10,432 nt of DNA from Nitrososphaerota archaeon (GCA_016126025.1 JAEFDA010000021.1:1-10432); one strand, 5' to 3'; counted from the stretch's first letter, positions 1-6,966 are shown. The notes: generated from the letters alone by a model not told the origin. A program made the numbers and translations.

Positions 1-1307
1 GGATTTCGGCGCCCCGGTTTGTGCGCCCCCGGCAGGCGCCATTCGGCGCCTGCGCTGCGGCCCTCTAACAGCCGCAAGATGTCCGATAAAGTTGATCTCT
101 GCCGTCCGGTGAGGCGGCCGTCGGCCCCCGCATCCCGCAGCATGCCCAGCGCGACTGGCAGCGTGACCCCCCGTCCCGGGTCGTCCCGGCCCACCCATTC
201 CATGACGATGGCCGTGACGGTGCGGAACAGTATGTTGGCGCCCGCGTTGCCGTCCCGCTCCCGAATGGAGCGGCACGGCTGGCACCACAGGTTGCGCACG
301 CCTCTCCGTTGCACCACGGCGCGCCTCAGTCTCTTGCCGCACCCCAGGCAGTTGGCGGACGTGCCGGCTGGGTCCACGCCGCGGTGCGGCAGCCCCTCCG
401 ACTCCAGCGCGTCTACCACGGCGCGCCTCCTCTGACCCGTATTCAGTATGGTCTTTTGCCGGCCGCGCGCGAACGGGGACATGGTGCCGTTTTTGGTGTA
501 CAGCCGGTGTATGCCCAGATCCTCGTACCCCACTCCGCACCCGGCCGAGGCAAGGGCGCGCGCCTCCCTGCCCATGTGGTCGCGGGTCTGGTTTTTGTAT
601 TTGCCCCACGCCTTCTGTGTATATTTTGCCATGATGCGGGCATCACCGCGCCGCTTCACCCTCAGTATCTTGCCGCACGCCGCGTTGTACTGTTTGGCAT
701 AGTCGTTCCACACCACAGACACCATGCCGTTCGCATACGCGTAGGTGTTGTTCTTTGCGTTCATGTCCACCCCTGCCCAGGATACGGGCTCGCGGTCGGG
801 CACGTCCCTCTCATACCGGACATGTATCTCGTCCCCGGTGAGCAGCACCGTCTTTGGCCTTATGCCGGGTTTTGTGAGCCGCTCCACCATATACGGCGGC
901 ACCCGAAACGCCATCCAGGGCTGGTCCGGTCGCCCCCTACCGTATACGGCCACGTGTATCGCCGGCGCGCCGTCCCACCGCCGTGCCGTACAGTCGAACG
1001 CCAGCTCGAAGCAGTCGGTCTGCGCCGCCGCATCGTGGTAGTGCGGGGCGCGGGCGTGCGGGTCCATGCGTTGGTTGGTGCGCCACGCCCTGTGGCTGCC
1101 GTATACGTCCCGTATGATATAGTCGGCGAAGCGTGACTGGTAGATGCCGGTGCGGTGTATGGCCATGCGGTACAGCTCTTTGCCGCGCACCCTCCTGCGG
1201 TACCCCTTGGCGGTGTGATTGGAGGCGGCGTTCACGTAGTGGAGCAGGCCGCCCAAAAGGCGGCCGTTGCGGTGCGCCACGTGTATGGTGCGGACTATGG
1301 TGCCCAT
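1..1307 (-). CDS. tnpB: TnpB/OrfB-family RNA-guided nuclease, 3' end outside window
   Basis: Reading down from ATG 1307, the frame is open for 435 codons to the left edge, so no stop is seen. The three RuvC acidic residues are present: Asp181 in GVDMNAKN, Glu262 in YEDLGI and Asp352 in RERDGNAGANI. The C4 zinc ribbon is intact, with Cys320 and Cys323 (NCLGCG) and Cys342 and Cys345 (WCQPC). This order is the IS200/IS605 OrfB (TnpB) signature; characterised members are RNA-guided DNA endonucleases that help the transposon persist. After the NAGANI motif at least 75 further residues follow, much longer than the short tail usual for TnpB, and the protein continues beyond the window. No TnpA transposase is visible. 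ATG 1307 is preferred because a TATA element sits about 26 nt upstream. Any guide RNA and right end would lie left of position 1. Family assignment is firm; activity and guide are inferred. Confidence 0.9.
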   Translation of the reverse strand, partial: MGTIVRTIHVAHRNGRLLGGLLHYVNAASNHTAKGYRRRVRGKELYRMAIHRTGIYQSRFADYIIRDVYGSHRAWRTNQRMDPHARAPHYHDAAAQTDCFELAFDCTARRWDGAPAIHVAVYGRGRPDQPWMAFRVPPYMVERLTKPGIRPKTVLLTGDEIHVRYERDVPDREPVSWAGVDMNAKNNTYAYANGMVSVVWNDYAKQYNAACGKILRVKRRGDARIMAKYTQKAWGKYKNQTRDHMGREARALASAGCGVGYEDLGIHRLYTKNGTMSPFARGRQKTILNTGQRRRAVVDALESEGLPHRGVDPAGTSANCLGCGKRLRRAVVQRRGVRNLWCQPCRSIRERDGNAGANILFRTVTAIVMEWVGRDDPGRGVTLPVALGMLRDAGADGRLTGRQRSTLSDILRLLEGRSAGAEWRLPGAHKPGRRN

Positions 1308-1328
1308 GTCGCATATGGCGCGGAATCC

Positions 1329-1336
1329 AATATTAA
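1329..1336 (-). promoter_or_regulatory. TATA element of the tnpB-family gene
   Basis: On the minus strand the element reads TTAATATT, centred about 25.5 nt before ATG 1307. This fits a leaderless archaeal transcript and supports that start. No transcription data are available. Confidence 0.55.
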
Positions 1337-1367
1337 TGGTACATTACCTATGTGCTGCCGAATTGTA

Positions 1368-1423
1368 TCCGTATAGTATGGACTATCTTATGCGTTCGAA
1401 TTACGCATGAGGTCTTATACGGA
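1368..1423. repeat. Nested inverted repeats upstream of tnpB, possible element left end
   Basis: TCCGTAT (1368-1374) pairs with ATACGGA (1417-1423). Inside lie a small hairpin (AGT, loop ATGG, ACT; or ATAGT/ACTAT if the outer stem opens) and an 8-bp stem CTTATGCG/CGCATGAG (1387-1394 with 1404-1411, one G-T pair, 9-nt loop). It sits between the stop of the alcohol dehydrogenase and the promoter of tnpB. IS200/IS605 elements carry imperfect hairpins near their ends, so this could be the left end of a tnpB-only element. It could also be a 3' structure for the dehydrogenase transcript. The pairing is seen; the role is inferred. Confidence 0.45.
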
Positions 1424-1456
1424 GTCTTGGTATGGCCGTATCTCACCGGTTGGATC

Positions 1457-2509
1457 CTATGGCCTTATGACCGCCCGGCCCATGATCTTGTGGTGCCGGA
1501 GATCCTCCAAGGCGGCGTTGGCCTCCTCCAGCGGATACCTCTTGGATATCACCGACTTGATCACCCCGCGCCGGGCCAACCCTATCAACTCCACCATGTC
1601 GTCGTAGTTTCCGGTGTATGCCCCCTGTATGGTTATTGACTTGAGGGGTATGGTGACCAGGGATATGTCCAAGGATCCGCCAAAGAGCCCCACCAGCACC
1701 AGGTTGCCCCTCTTCCGCAGTATGTCTATGCCCATCTTGGCGGTGGCGGTGGCGTTGACAAAGTCCACCACACTGTCGGCGCCCAAGCCGCCGGTTGCGG
1801 CCCTTATGCGGTCGGCGGTGTCCTCGCTGCCGGAGACGAGGGTGTGGTGGGCTCCCAACTCCCTGGCCAGCGCCAGCTTCTTTTCGTCCAGATCCACGCA
1901 CAGTATGGTAGCGTCAGTGATCGCCCTGGCTATCTGTACGCCCATCAGCCCCAGCCCGCCGGCTCCGATGACGACCAGGTTCTCCGGCGAGTTGGCGTTG
2001 GCCTTCTTTATGGCGGTGTATGCGGTGAGCGCCGAGCAGGCCAAGGACGTGGCCGACTCGGGGTCCACGCCGTCCAGCCGGGCCAGGTACTTGTGGTGCG
2101 GCACCAGCAGGTAGTCGGAGTATCCGCCGTTCTGGAAGACTCCCAGCGAGCGGGGCGTATCACACAGGTTCTCGTTGCTGGCCCGGCAAGCGGGACAGGA
2201 TCCGCACCCGACCCACGGGTACACCAGAACCTTCTCGCCGGCGCTGTACCCGCCGGACTCCTCACCGGTGAGGTATACCTCGCCGGACACCTCGTGTCCG
2301 GGGGTCACCGGATACTTGACCCCGCGGTCGGTTACCTTCATGAACGTGCCGTCCCCCAGATCGTACCCGCCCTCCCACAGGTGCAGGTCACTGTGGCAGA
2401 CGCCTGTCGCCGCGACCTTCACCAGCACCTGCGGTCCTTGAGGGGAGGGATTGTCGGCGTTCTCCAGCTCTAGAGGCCGGTTGGGGCCTGTGATCCTCGC
2501 GGACTTCAC
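1457..2509 (-). CDS. Zinc-dependent medium-chain alcohol dehydrogenase
   Basis: NAD(P)-dependent oxidation or reduction between alcohols and aldehydes or ketones; physiological substrate unknown. Numbered from GTG 2509 (350 aa), the catalytic zinc ligands are Cys38 (GVCHSD), His72-Glu73 (PGHEVSGE) and Cys158 (LACSALTAY). The structural zinc site is Cys102, Cys105, Cys108 and Cys116. A Rossmann loop GAGGLG spans 182-187, and Asp206 ends the second strand, favouring NAD. The frame extends to a TTG at 2533, but a TATA element overlaps that TTG and places transcription start at GTG 2509. That start also gives Cys38, the number I recall for the Sulfolobus enzyme, and the family's usual MK.AR-type N-terminus. 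The aquaporin gene is upstream on the same strand but separately promoted. In thaumarchaea such proteins are candidate reductases in central carbon metabolism; that is speculation here. Confidence 0.93.
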   Translation of the reverse strand: MKSARITGPNRPLELENADNPSPQGPQVLVKVAATGVCHSDLHLWEGGYDLGDGTFMKVTDRGVKYPVTPGHEVSGEVYLTGEESGGYSAGEKVLVYPWVGCGSCPACRASNENLCDTPRSLGVFQNGGYSDYLLVPHHKYLARLDGVDPESATSLACSALTAYTAIKKANANSPENLVVIGAGGLGLMGVQIARAITDATILCVDLDEKKLALARELGAHHTLVSGSEDTADRIRAATGGLGADSVVDFVNATATAKMGIDILRKRGNLVLVGLFGGSLDISLVTIPLKSITIQGAYTGNYDDMVELIGLARRGVIKSVISKRYPLEEANAALEDLRHHKIMGRAVIRP

Positions 2510-2531
2510 GGGGGCTATCTTCTGAATTTTC

Positions 2532-2539
2532 AATATAAG
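2532..2539 (-). promoter_or_regulatory. TATA element setting the alcohol dehydrogenase start
   Basis: On the minus strand CTTATATT is centred about 26.5 nt before GTG 2509. It overlaps the alternative TTG codon at 2533, so that codon should lie upstream of the transcript. Confidence 0.6.
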
Positions 2540-2681
2540 AGTTGGGAAGCCAGATCAGAGCCTGCACGCGTTCATACCGCCCAGCCGGAAACATTGACCG
2601 GCCCGGCCTACAACCGGCTCGTACCCCGACGCCCCAGTGTGAAGATCAATGGGGGATGAGAACGGGGCATCACGCGTGCCC

Positions 2682-3374
2682 CTACTCCCTGTTGAGATAG
2701 ATGTACTTCATCAGCACCACGGCTATTATCCCACCCACTATGGGGGCCGCCCAGTACATCCAGTGGAACTCCCAGAATCCCGAGACCAAGGCCGGACCGA
2801 ACGTCCTGGCCGGGTTCACCGACGCCCCTGTGAGGGGTATGCCCACCAAGTGTATCAGGAAGACCATCCCGCCGATGGCAAACCCGGCCCAGCCGGCGCT
2901 GGCCTTTTTGTGGGCCGCCGTCATGCATATGGTGACCAGCAGGAAGAAGGTCAGTATGGCCTCCACCGCAAAGCCGGATGCGGCGCTGTTGTTGATGATG
3001 TCGCCGGGTCCCGGCTGCGTTCCCAGGTTCACGGCCATGCCAAGCTCCGGGAATATGGCCAAGAGCGTCAGGGCGGCCACAATGGCTCCTGCCACCTGCG
3101 CTCCGACGTACGCTATGCCGTCCTTGACGGGGATCTCCCGCACGATCATCATGGGGATGGTGACCGCCGGGTTGATGTGCGCTCCGGAGATGTGGCCGAA
3201 GGCGTAGATCATGATCCCTATGGTGCCGCCGTGGGCCAGCGATATGAACAGGACGCTGAGCGGGTTGAGCCCGTCCCCGAAGTATGCGATGGCCACTATG
3301 ATGGAGAGCGGGCCGAAGAATACCAAGGCGTATGTGGCGAGGCCTTCGGCCAGCCACGCCCTGGGATTAACCAT
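2682..3374 (-). CDS. Aquaporin (MIP family) with TIP-like selectivity filter
   Basis: A 230-aa membrane channel of typical MIP length, with hydrophobic segments consistent with six helices. Both pore motifs are intact: NPA at 68-70 (SGAHINPAVT) and NPA at 187-189 (TGASVNPART). Spacing from these motifs to the classic aromatic/arginine filter positions gives His48 (helix 2), His175 (helix 5), Ala184 and Arg190. Water-specific AQP1 has Phe/His/Cys/Arg and GlpF has Trp/Gly/Phe/Arg. A His in helix 2 with a small residue before Arg is the pattern of plant TIPs, several of which pass ammonia or urea. The host is probably an ammonia oxidiser, so uptake or release of uncharged ammonia or urea is plausible but untested. 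Start ATG 3374 is supported by a TATA element about 26.5 nt upstream. The family call is very secure; the substrate is not. Confidence 0.96.
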   Translation of the reverse strand: MVNPRAWLAEGLATYALVFFGPLSIIVAIAYFGDGLNPLSVLFISLAHGGTIGIMIYAFGHISGAHINPAVTIPMMIVREIPVKDGIAYVGAQVAGAIVAALTLLAIFPELGMAVNLGTQPGPGDIINNSAASGFAVEAILTFFLLVTICMTAAHKKASAGWAGFAIGGMVFLIHLVGIPLTGASVNPARTFGPALVSGFWEFHWMYWAAPIVGGIIAVVLMKYIYLNRE

Positions 3375-3396
3375 ACATTATTGGCCCCGCCGGGAC

Positions 3397-3404
3397 AATT
3401 TTAA
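3397..3404 (-). promoter_or_regulatory. TATA element of the aquaporin gene
   Basis: TTAAAATT on the minus strand, centred about 26.5 nt before ATG 3374, consistent with a leaderless transcript. Confidence 0.6.
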
Positions 3405-3446
3405 GGTACGCGCTTTTACGTTACAAGCCTTTGCATTCCATCGCTC

Positions 3447-3550
3447 CGGCGGAGGCCGCCGATATCCGGATACAGGGCGCCAGCATGTTCTAGGCAATCA
3501 TCCAAGCCGCCGTCAGGTCATGCGACCCGGCGGCCCGAACCATTTTTTGC
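3447..3550 (+). ncRNA. Hairpin-rich intergenic stretch with terminator-like end, possible small RNA
   Basis: This lies between divergent genes, so neither gene's 3' end explains it. CGGCGG/CCGCCG (3447-3461) forms a 6-bp hairpin with a 3-nt loop. TATCCGGATA (3463-3472) is a perfect palindrome. GCCGCC (3506-3511) pairs with GGCGGC (3529-3534) around an inner GGTC-ATGC-GACC hairpin. A run of six T (3543-3548) follows, as at an intrinsic terminator on the plus strand. No convincing plus-strand TATA for such an RNA was found. The structures are seen; an RNA product is only a suggestion. Confidence 0.25.
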
Positions 3551-3616
3551 ACAGCTTTGACACCGTTTCCGGACGGGGTTGTCGCACAGTAACTTGACAA
3601 TCCGGCGCTTGCCACG

Positions 3617-3624
3617 TTTTTATA
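3617..3624 (+). promoter_or_regulatory. TATA element of the small Cys/His-rich gene
   Basis: TTTTTATA centred about 25.5 nt before ATG 3646, consistent with a leaderless start. Confidence 0.55.
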
Positions 3625-3645
3625 GCAGGCCGGTGGTAGCAGACC

Positions 3646-4017
3646 ATGGACGACTTTGAAAGGGAGTATCCGGGCTTCGACTGGAGGAATACCCCGGCGT
3701 ACAAGCATCCGGGCGGCAAGGACTGCCCATGCCCGAAGCACGAGTACATTCGCGAGCAGATAAACTATACCAAACAGATGAACAACCAGCACCAGCAGTC
3801 CCAGTTCACGCTCCGGTTCTGTCCTGAGCACCACGACGTGTACCACAACGAGGTCATACCCGCCATGCCTCTCAAGTACCGCATCCTGACCAAGATGGCG
3901 CTGCGGCTGGGGGCCATCCAGGTGGTGAAGCTGACCCACATGCAGTCGGATCTCTGCTTCTATTGCAAGTTTGGCAGCGGCGGATTCGACAAGAAGACCG
4001 AGCTGCCGCCGCTGTAG
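3646..4017 (+). CDS. Conserved-looking small Cys/His-rich protein, function unknown
   Basis: A soluble-looking 123-aa protein I do not recognise. It has three clusters of possible metal ligands: Cys27, Cys29 and His32 (CPCPKHE), Cys59, His62 and His63 (CPEHH), and a CxxC at Cys104-Cys107 (CFYCKFG) near the C-terminus. This suggests zinc or iron binding. There is no signal peptide or membrane helix, and the N-terminal half is rich in Tyr, Asn and Gln. The start is fixed by a good TATA element. It converges with the zinc-knuckle gene at 4054-4281 across a 36-nt gap. That it is a real gene is well supported by promoter position and composition; its role is unknown. Confidence 0.8.
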   Translation: MDDFEREYPGFDWRNTPAYKHPGGKDCPCPKHEYIREQINYTKQMNNQHQQSQFTLRFCPEHHDVYHNEVIPAMPLKYRILTKMALRLGAIQVVKLTHMQSDLCFYCKFGSGGFDKKTELPPL

Positions 4018-4053
4018 GGTGGGATTCCGAGGCGGGTTTTGCCCGGCGGCCCG

Positions 4054-4281
4054 CTATTGGGGGCTGAGGAGTATCTTGGGCTTGTTGGGGGTGTCGTGGT
4101 GGCACTTTTTGCCGCATAGTGGGCACCGCTTGCGGTCCAGCAGCACGCACTGGCATATGTGGGACTTGTAGTACGACTCGGCCGACTTTGTGTACTCGCC
4201 GGTGCCGTTGCAGAAGGAGCAGGGGCAGTCCAGAAGGGTGATGGTGCCGCTGCCTTTGCAGACGGGGCAACCCTTACCCAT
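4054..4281 (-). CDS. Small zinc-knuckle protein with DnaJ-type CxxCxGxG motifs
   Basis: A 75-aa protein with Cys5-Cys8 (CPVCKGSG) and Cys21-Cys24 (CSFCNGTG), each matching the CxxCxGxG repeat of the DnaJ/HSP40 zinc-finger domain. Further pairs are Cys43/Cys45 and Cys53/Cys56 (CPLCG), followed by Cys60-His61-His62. No J-domain is present, so it is a free-standing zinc-binding protein, not a DnaJ chaperone. Protein-disulphide, chaperone-helper or nucleic-acid-binding roles are possible. The frame can be extended to an ATG at 4344, but a TATA element at 4304-4311 points to ATG 4281, and the extra 21 residues look unlike coding sequence. Its promoter is back to back with that of the UbiD-family gene. 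Confidence 0.8.
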   Translation of the reverse strand: MGKGCPVCKGSGTITLLDCPCSFCNGTGEYTKSAESYYKSHICQCVLLDRKRCPLCGKKCHHDTPNKPKILLSPQ

Positions 4282-4303
4282 AACGGTGGTGTGCGGCGGC
4301 GTG

Positions 4304-4311
4304 CTTAAATC
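4304..4311 (-). promoter_or_regulatory. TATA element of the zinc-knuckle gene
   Basis: On the minus strand an ATTTAAG core is centred about 26.5 nt before ATG 4281. It decides this start over the upstream ATG at 4344. Confidence 0.55.
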
Positions 4312-4355
4312 CTTTACCGATCGGACGGGCCGGCAGTCGACCACGCATCGACAGG

Positions 4356-4363
4356 CTTATACT
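4356..4363 (+). promoter_or_regulatory. TATA element of the UbiD-family gene
   Basis: CTTATACT centred about 26.5 nt before GTG 4386, supporting a leaderless GTG start. It is paired back to back with the promoter at 4304-4311. Confidence 0.55.
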
Positions 4364-4385
4364 GAAAGCTGGTGTCGCGCCACCC

Positions 4386-5828
4386 GTGGCGGTGGAGAAC
4401 CTAGGCGAGTTCATCCGCATACTGGAGAAGAGCGGCGAGCTGCGCAGGGTAGATGTGGAGGTGGACGCGCATCTGGAGATAGCCGAGATACTGCGCCGCA
4501 CCATGTACTCCGGCGGCCCGGCAGTCCTGTTCACGAACGTACGCGGTTCGGACATGCCGGTGCTGGGCAACGCCTTCGGCTCCATGAGGCGCCTGGAGCT
4601 GGGTTTGGGAATGACCGACTTTACGCAGATCGGCGAGCGCATAGTCTCCATGACGAAGATGGACGTGCCCTCGGGCATGCTGGGAAAGCTGCGAAAGCTG
4701 CCCGAGCTCTCCAAGATGACCGGTTCCTTCCCAAAGCCACAAAAGTCCGGCCCCGTATCGGAGGTGACCGGCGAGCGTCCGTCCTTTGATGCCCTTCCGG
4801 TACTGAAGACCTGGCCCAAGGATGCGGGCAGGTTCATCACGTTTGGGTTGGTGGCCACCAAGCACCCCGAGACCGGCACCCGCAATCTGGGTGTATATCG
4901 CATGCAGATCATAGACGAGACCCACGCCATAATGCACTGGCAGAAGCACAAGAGGGGGGCGCACCATGGCGACATCGCCGGGGATCGGGGGGAGCGGATA
5001 CCGGCCGCCGTGATCATAGGCGGGGACCCGGCCACTGTCTTCTCGGGGGTGGCTCCCGTCCCGGAGGGGCTGGACAAGTACCTCTTTGCCGGCATAACCC
5101 GCGGGCAGGGGATACGCACTGTTCCCTGTAGTGGCATAGACTTGGACGTCCCCGCCGAGGCCGAGATGGTATTGGAGGGGTACGTGGATCCGTCAGATCT
5201 GCACACCGAGGGTCCCTTCGGGGATCACACCGGTTACTACACTCCCCCGGAGCCGTACCCGGTGTTCACGCTGACGGGTATGATGCGGAGGCGCAGTCCC
5301 GTATACCTGACCACCATAGTGGGCAAGCCGGTGCTGGAGGACGCCTACATAGGCAAGGTGATAGAGCGCTCGTTCCTGCCACTGATGCGAATGTTCCACC
5401 CCGAGATAGTGGACTTTGCGATGCCGGCGTCCGGCTGGTTCCAGGGGATGGCCATCATATCCATCAAGAAGCGGTACCCTGGCCAGGCGCGCAAGGTCAT
5501 GATGGGGCTGTGGGGCACCGGCCAGCTCTCCCTCACCAAGATATTCGTGGTGGTGGACCATGACGTCAACGTGCACGACATCAACGATGTAATCTGGGCC
5601 GTCACCACACGGGCGGACGCGGCCCGGGACACCATGATCGTGGAGAACGCCCCCACCGACAACCTGGACCCGGCATCGCCCCTGGTAAACCTGGGCTCCA
5701 AGATGGGCATAGACGCCACCCAGAAGACACCGCAGGAGGGGTTCGCCCGGCCGGTGCAGGAGCAGGTGGCCCCGGATCCGGAGACGGCCGGCAGGGTGGA
5801 CTCGCGCTGGGCAGACTATGGCCTATAA
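4386..5828 (+). CDS. UbiD-family prenylated-FMN-dependent (de)carboxylase, likely menaquinone step
   Basis: A 480-aa protein of usual UbiD length, starting at GTG. UbiD enzymes use prenylated FMN, made by a UbiX partner not in this window, to decarboxylate aromatic or unsaturated acids. The N-terminal segment through FIRILEKSGELRRV and the cofactor-binding stretch with Asn167 and Arg172 (RNLGVYRMQ) are family-typical. So are the acidic residues around 258-264 and the hallmark EGPFGDHTGY at 275-284, with Glu275 a likely member of the catalytic Glu-Arg-Glu set. The gene converges on mqnC, with the last 6 nt (5823-5828) shared. That neighbour suggests the MqnL-like role, removing the carboxylate from the prenylated 1,4-dihydroxy-6-naphthoate intermediate in futalosine-pathway menaquinone synthesis. 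The family is certain; the substrate is inferred from context. Confidence 0.94.
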   Translation: MAVENLGEFIRILEKSGELRRVDVEVDAHLEIAEILRRTMYSGGPAVLFTNVRGSDMPVLGNAFGSMRRLELGLGMTDFTQIGERIVSMTKMDVPSGMLGKLRKLPELSKMTGSFPKPQKSGPVSEVTGERPSFDALPVLKTWPKDAGRFITFGLVATKHPETGTRNLGVYRMQIIDETHAIMHWQKHKRGAHHGDIAGDRGERIPAAVIIGGDPATVFSGVAPVPEGLDKYLFAGITRGQGIRTVPCSGIDLDVPAEAEMVLEGYVDPSDLHTEGPFGDHTGYYTPPEPYPVFTLTGMMRRRSPVYLTTIVGKPVLEDAYIGKVIERSFLPLMRMFHPEIVDFAMPASGWFQGMAIISIKKRYPGQARKVMMGLWGTGQLSLTKIFVVVDHDVNVHDINDVIWAVTTRADAARDTMIVENAPTDNLDPASPLVNLGSKMGIDATQKTPQEGFARPVQEQVAPDPETAGRVDSRWADYGL

Positions 5829-6950
5829 CATGTTGTAAAAGTTGTCCCGCTCGGCCGGAACGTATCCGGCCTGGAGTATGGCGCCCCTTATGCGGGAGTC
5901 GGTGAGCTCGGTGGAGCGGGCTCCGGTACAGGAGACCACCTCCTCGCCTATGAGGGTGCCACCAAAGTCGTTGGCTCCGTACGCCAGGGCCATCTGGGCC
6001 ATGCCTATGCCGTTGGTAAGCCAGGACGACTGTATGTGGGGTATGAGGCCGTCGTAGACCAGCCTTGATATGGCGATCATCTTGAGCAGCCGCAGCCCGC
6101 CGGTACCATGGGTTACAGTGCCGTCTGCTTGTAGCAGCGTGTTGTTGGGCTCAAAGTTCCAGGGTATGAACGCCATAAAGCCCCCGGTCTTCTCCTGAAG
6201 CCGGACTATGCTGTACATGTGGTCGACTATGTCCTGGTATGACTCCACGTGCCCGTACATCATGGTGGCCGACGCGGGGAGTCCCAGGCTGTGGGCCTCC
6301 TCCATTATGCGCAGCCAGTCGTTGCTGGATATCTTCTTGGGGCTGATTATCTCCTTGACACTGTCCACAAGTATCTCGGCTCCGGCCCCCGGGACGGACT
6401 GGAGCCCGGCGTCCTTCAGCCTGGACAGCACCTCTAGGGTGGATGTCTTCTCCACCCTGGATATCATGTCTATCTCCGAGGCGGAGAGTCCGTGCACGCC
6501 CACTTGGGGGAACTCGGACCGTATGGCCGAGAACGCCTCCTCGTAGTACTCTATCCCCAAGGCGGGGTTGTGGCCGCCCTGAATCAGAGCCTGACGTATG
6601 CCGAACATCTCCCAGGCGGTCTTTACCCGGGCCCTTATCTGGGAGAGCGTTAGGGTGTAGGACTCGGCATCCATGGGTGGCCTGTAAAAGGCGCAGAACT
6701 TGCAGTCGGTGACACAGACGTTGGTGTAGTTGAGTATGATGTTGTTGATGTATGTGGCGGTCTTGCCGAACCTCCTTCGGGCAAGGACACCGGCAGCCTC
6801 CCCGATCATGTGTATGTCGTCTGACTCCAGCAGCATGAGGCAGTCGTCCTCCGAGGGCCTCCTGCCTTGCAGGGCCTCCTTCAGTATGTGCCCTATGTCA
6901 CTGGTGAGAATTTGCTCGGTGATACTCAAGGGCAGTCTTCTACAGTTCAC
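5823..6950 (-). CDS. mqnC: Cyclic dehypoxanthine futalosine synthase (MqnC), radical SAM
   Basis: Radical S-adenosylmethionine enzyme that cyclises dehypoxanthine futalosine in the futalosine route to menaquinone. The [4Fe-4S] motif CxxxCxxC is Cys79, Cys83 and Cys86 within NYTNVCVTDCKFCAFYR, a form typical of MqnC. IQGGHNPALGIEYY, SVPGAGAEILVD, ISPKK, ATMMYGHVES and FIPWNFEPNNT also match MqnC better than the related CofH or MqnE. The start is uncertain: the coordinates use GTG 6950, but the best TATA (6959-6966) predicts transcription from about 6936, favouring TTG 6929 with a very short leader. Seven residues are at stake and the fold is unaffected. Menaquinones are reported in thaumarchaea, which fits. 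The 3' end overlaps the UbiD-family gene. Confidence 0.92.
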   Translation of the reverse strand: MNCRRLPLSITEQILTSDIGHILKEALQGRRPSEDDCLMLLESDDIHMIGEAAGVLARRRFGKTATYINNIILNYTNVCVTDCKFCAFYRPPMDAESYTLTLSQIRARVKTAWEMFGIRQALIQGGHNPALGIEYYEEAFSAIRSEFPQVGVHGLSASEIDMISRVEKTSTLEVLSRLKDAGLQSVPGAGAEILVDSVKEIISPKKISSNDWLRIMEEAHSLGLPASATMMYGHVESYQDIVDHMYSIVRLQEKTGGFMAFIPWNFEPNNTLLQADGTVTHGTGGLRLLKMIAISRLVYDGLIPHIQSSWLTNGIGMAQMALAYGANDFGGTLIGEEVVSCTGARSTELTDSRIRGAILQAGYVPAERDNFYNML

Positions 6951-6958
6951 TTCACTTG

Positions 6959-6966
6959 ATATTTAA
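6959..6966 (-). promoter_or_regulatory. Probable TATA element of mqnC
   Basis: On the minus strand TTAAATAT is centred about 12 nt before GTG 6950 and about 33 nt before TTG 6929. This argues that translation begins downstream of GTG 6950. Confidence 0.4.

Noticed and set aside
309..1136. Long plus-strand open frame of 275 codons
   Set aside because: It lies wholly opposite the TnpB-family gene, whose minus-strand frame holds all family motifs; the plus frame shows no domain and arises from the GC-rich codon bias.
1390..1408. tRNA T-arm-like hairpin (TTCGAAT in a loop) with a 7-bp outer stem
   Set aside because: The whole unit is only 56 nt, the loop is 9 nt, and there is no anticodon arm, so it is not a tRNA.
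2510..2533. TTG 2533 as the start of the alcohol dehydrogenase
   Set aside because: The TATA element overlaps it; GTG 2509 has correct spacing and family-like N-terminus.
4282..4344. ATG 4344 as the start of the zinc-knuckle protein
   Set aside because: The added residues are not knuckle-like and the TATA at 4304-4311 lies inside them.
4274..5206. 310-codon minus-strand open frame
   Set aside because: It is antisense to the UbiD-family gene and encodes no recognisable motif; a shadow frame.
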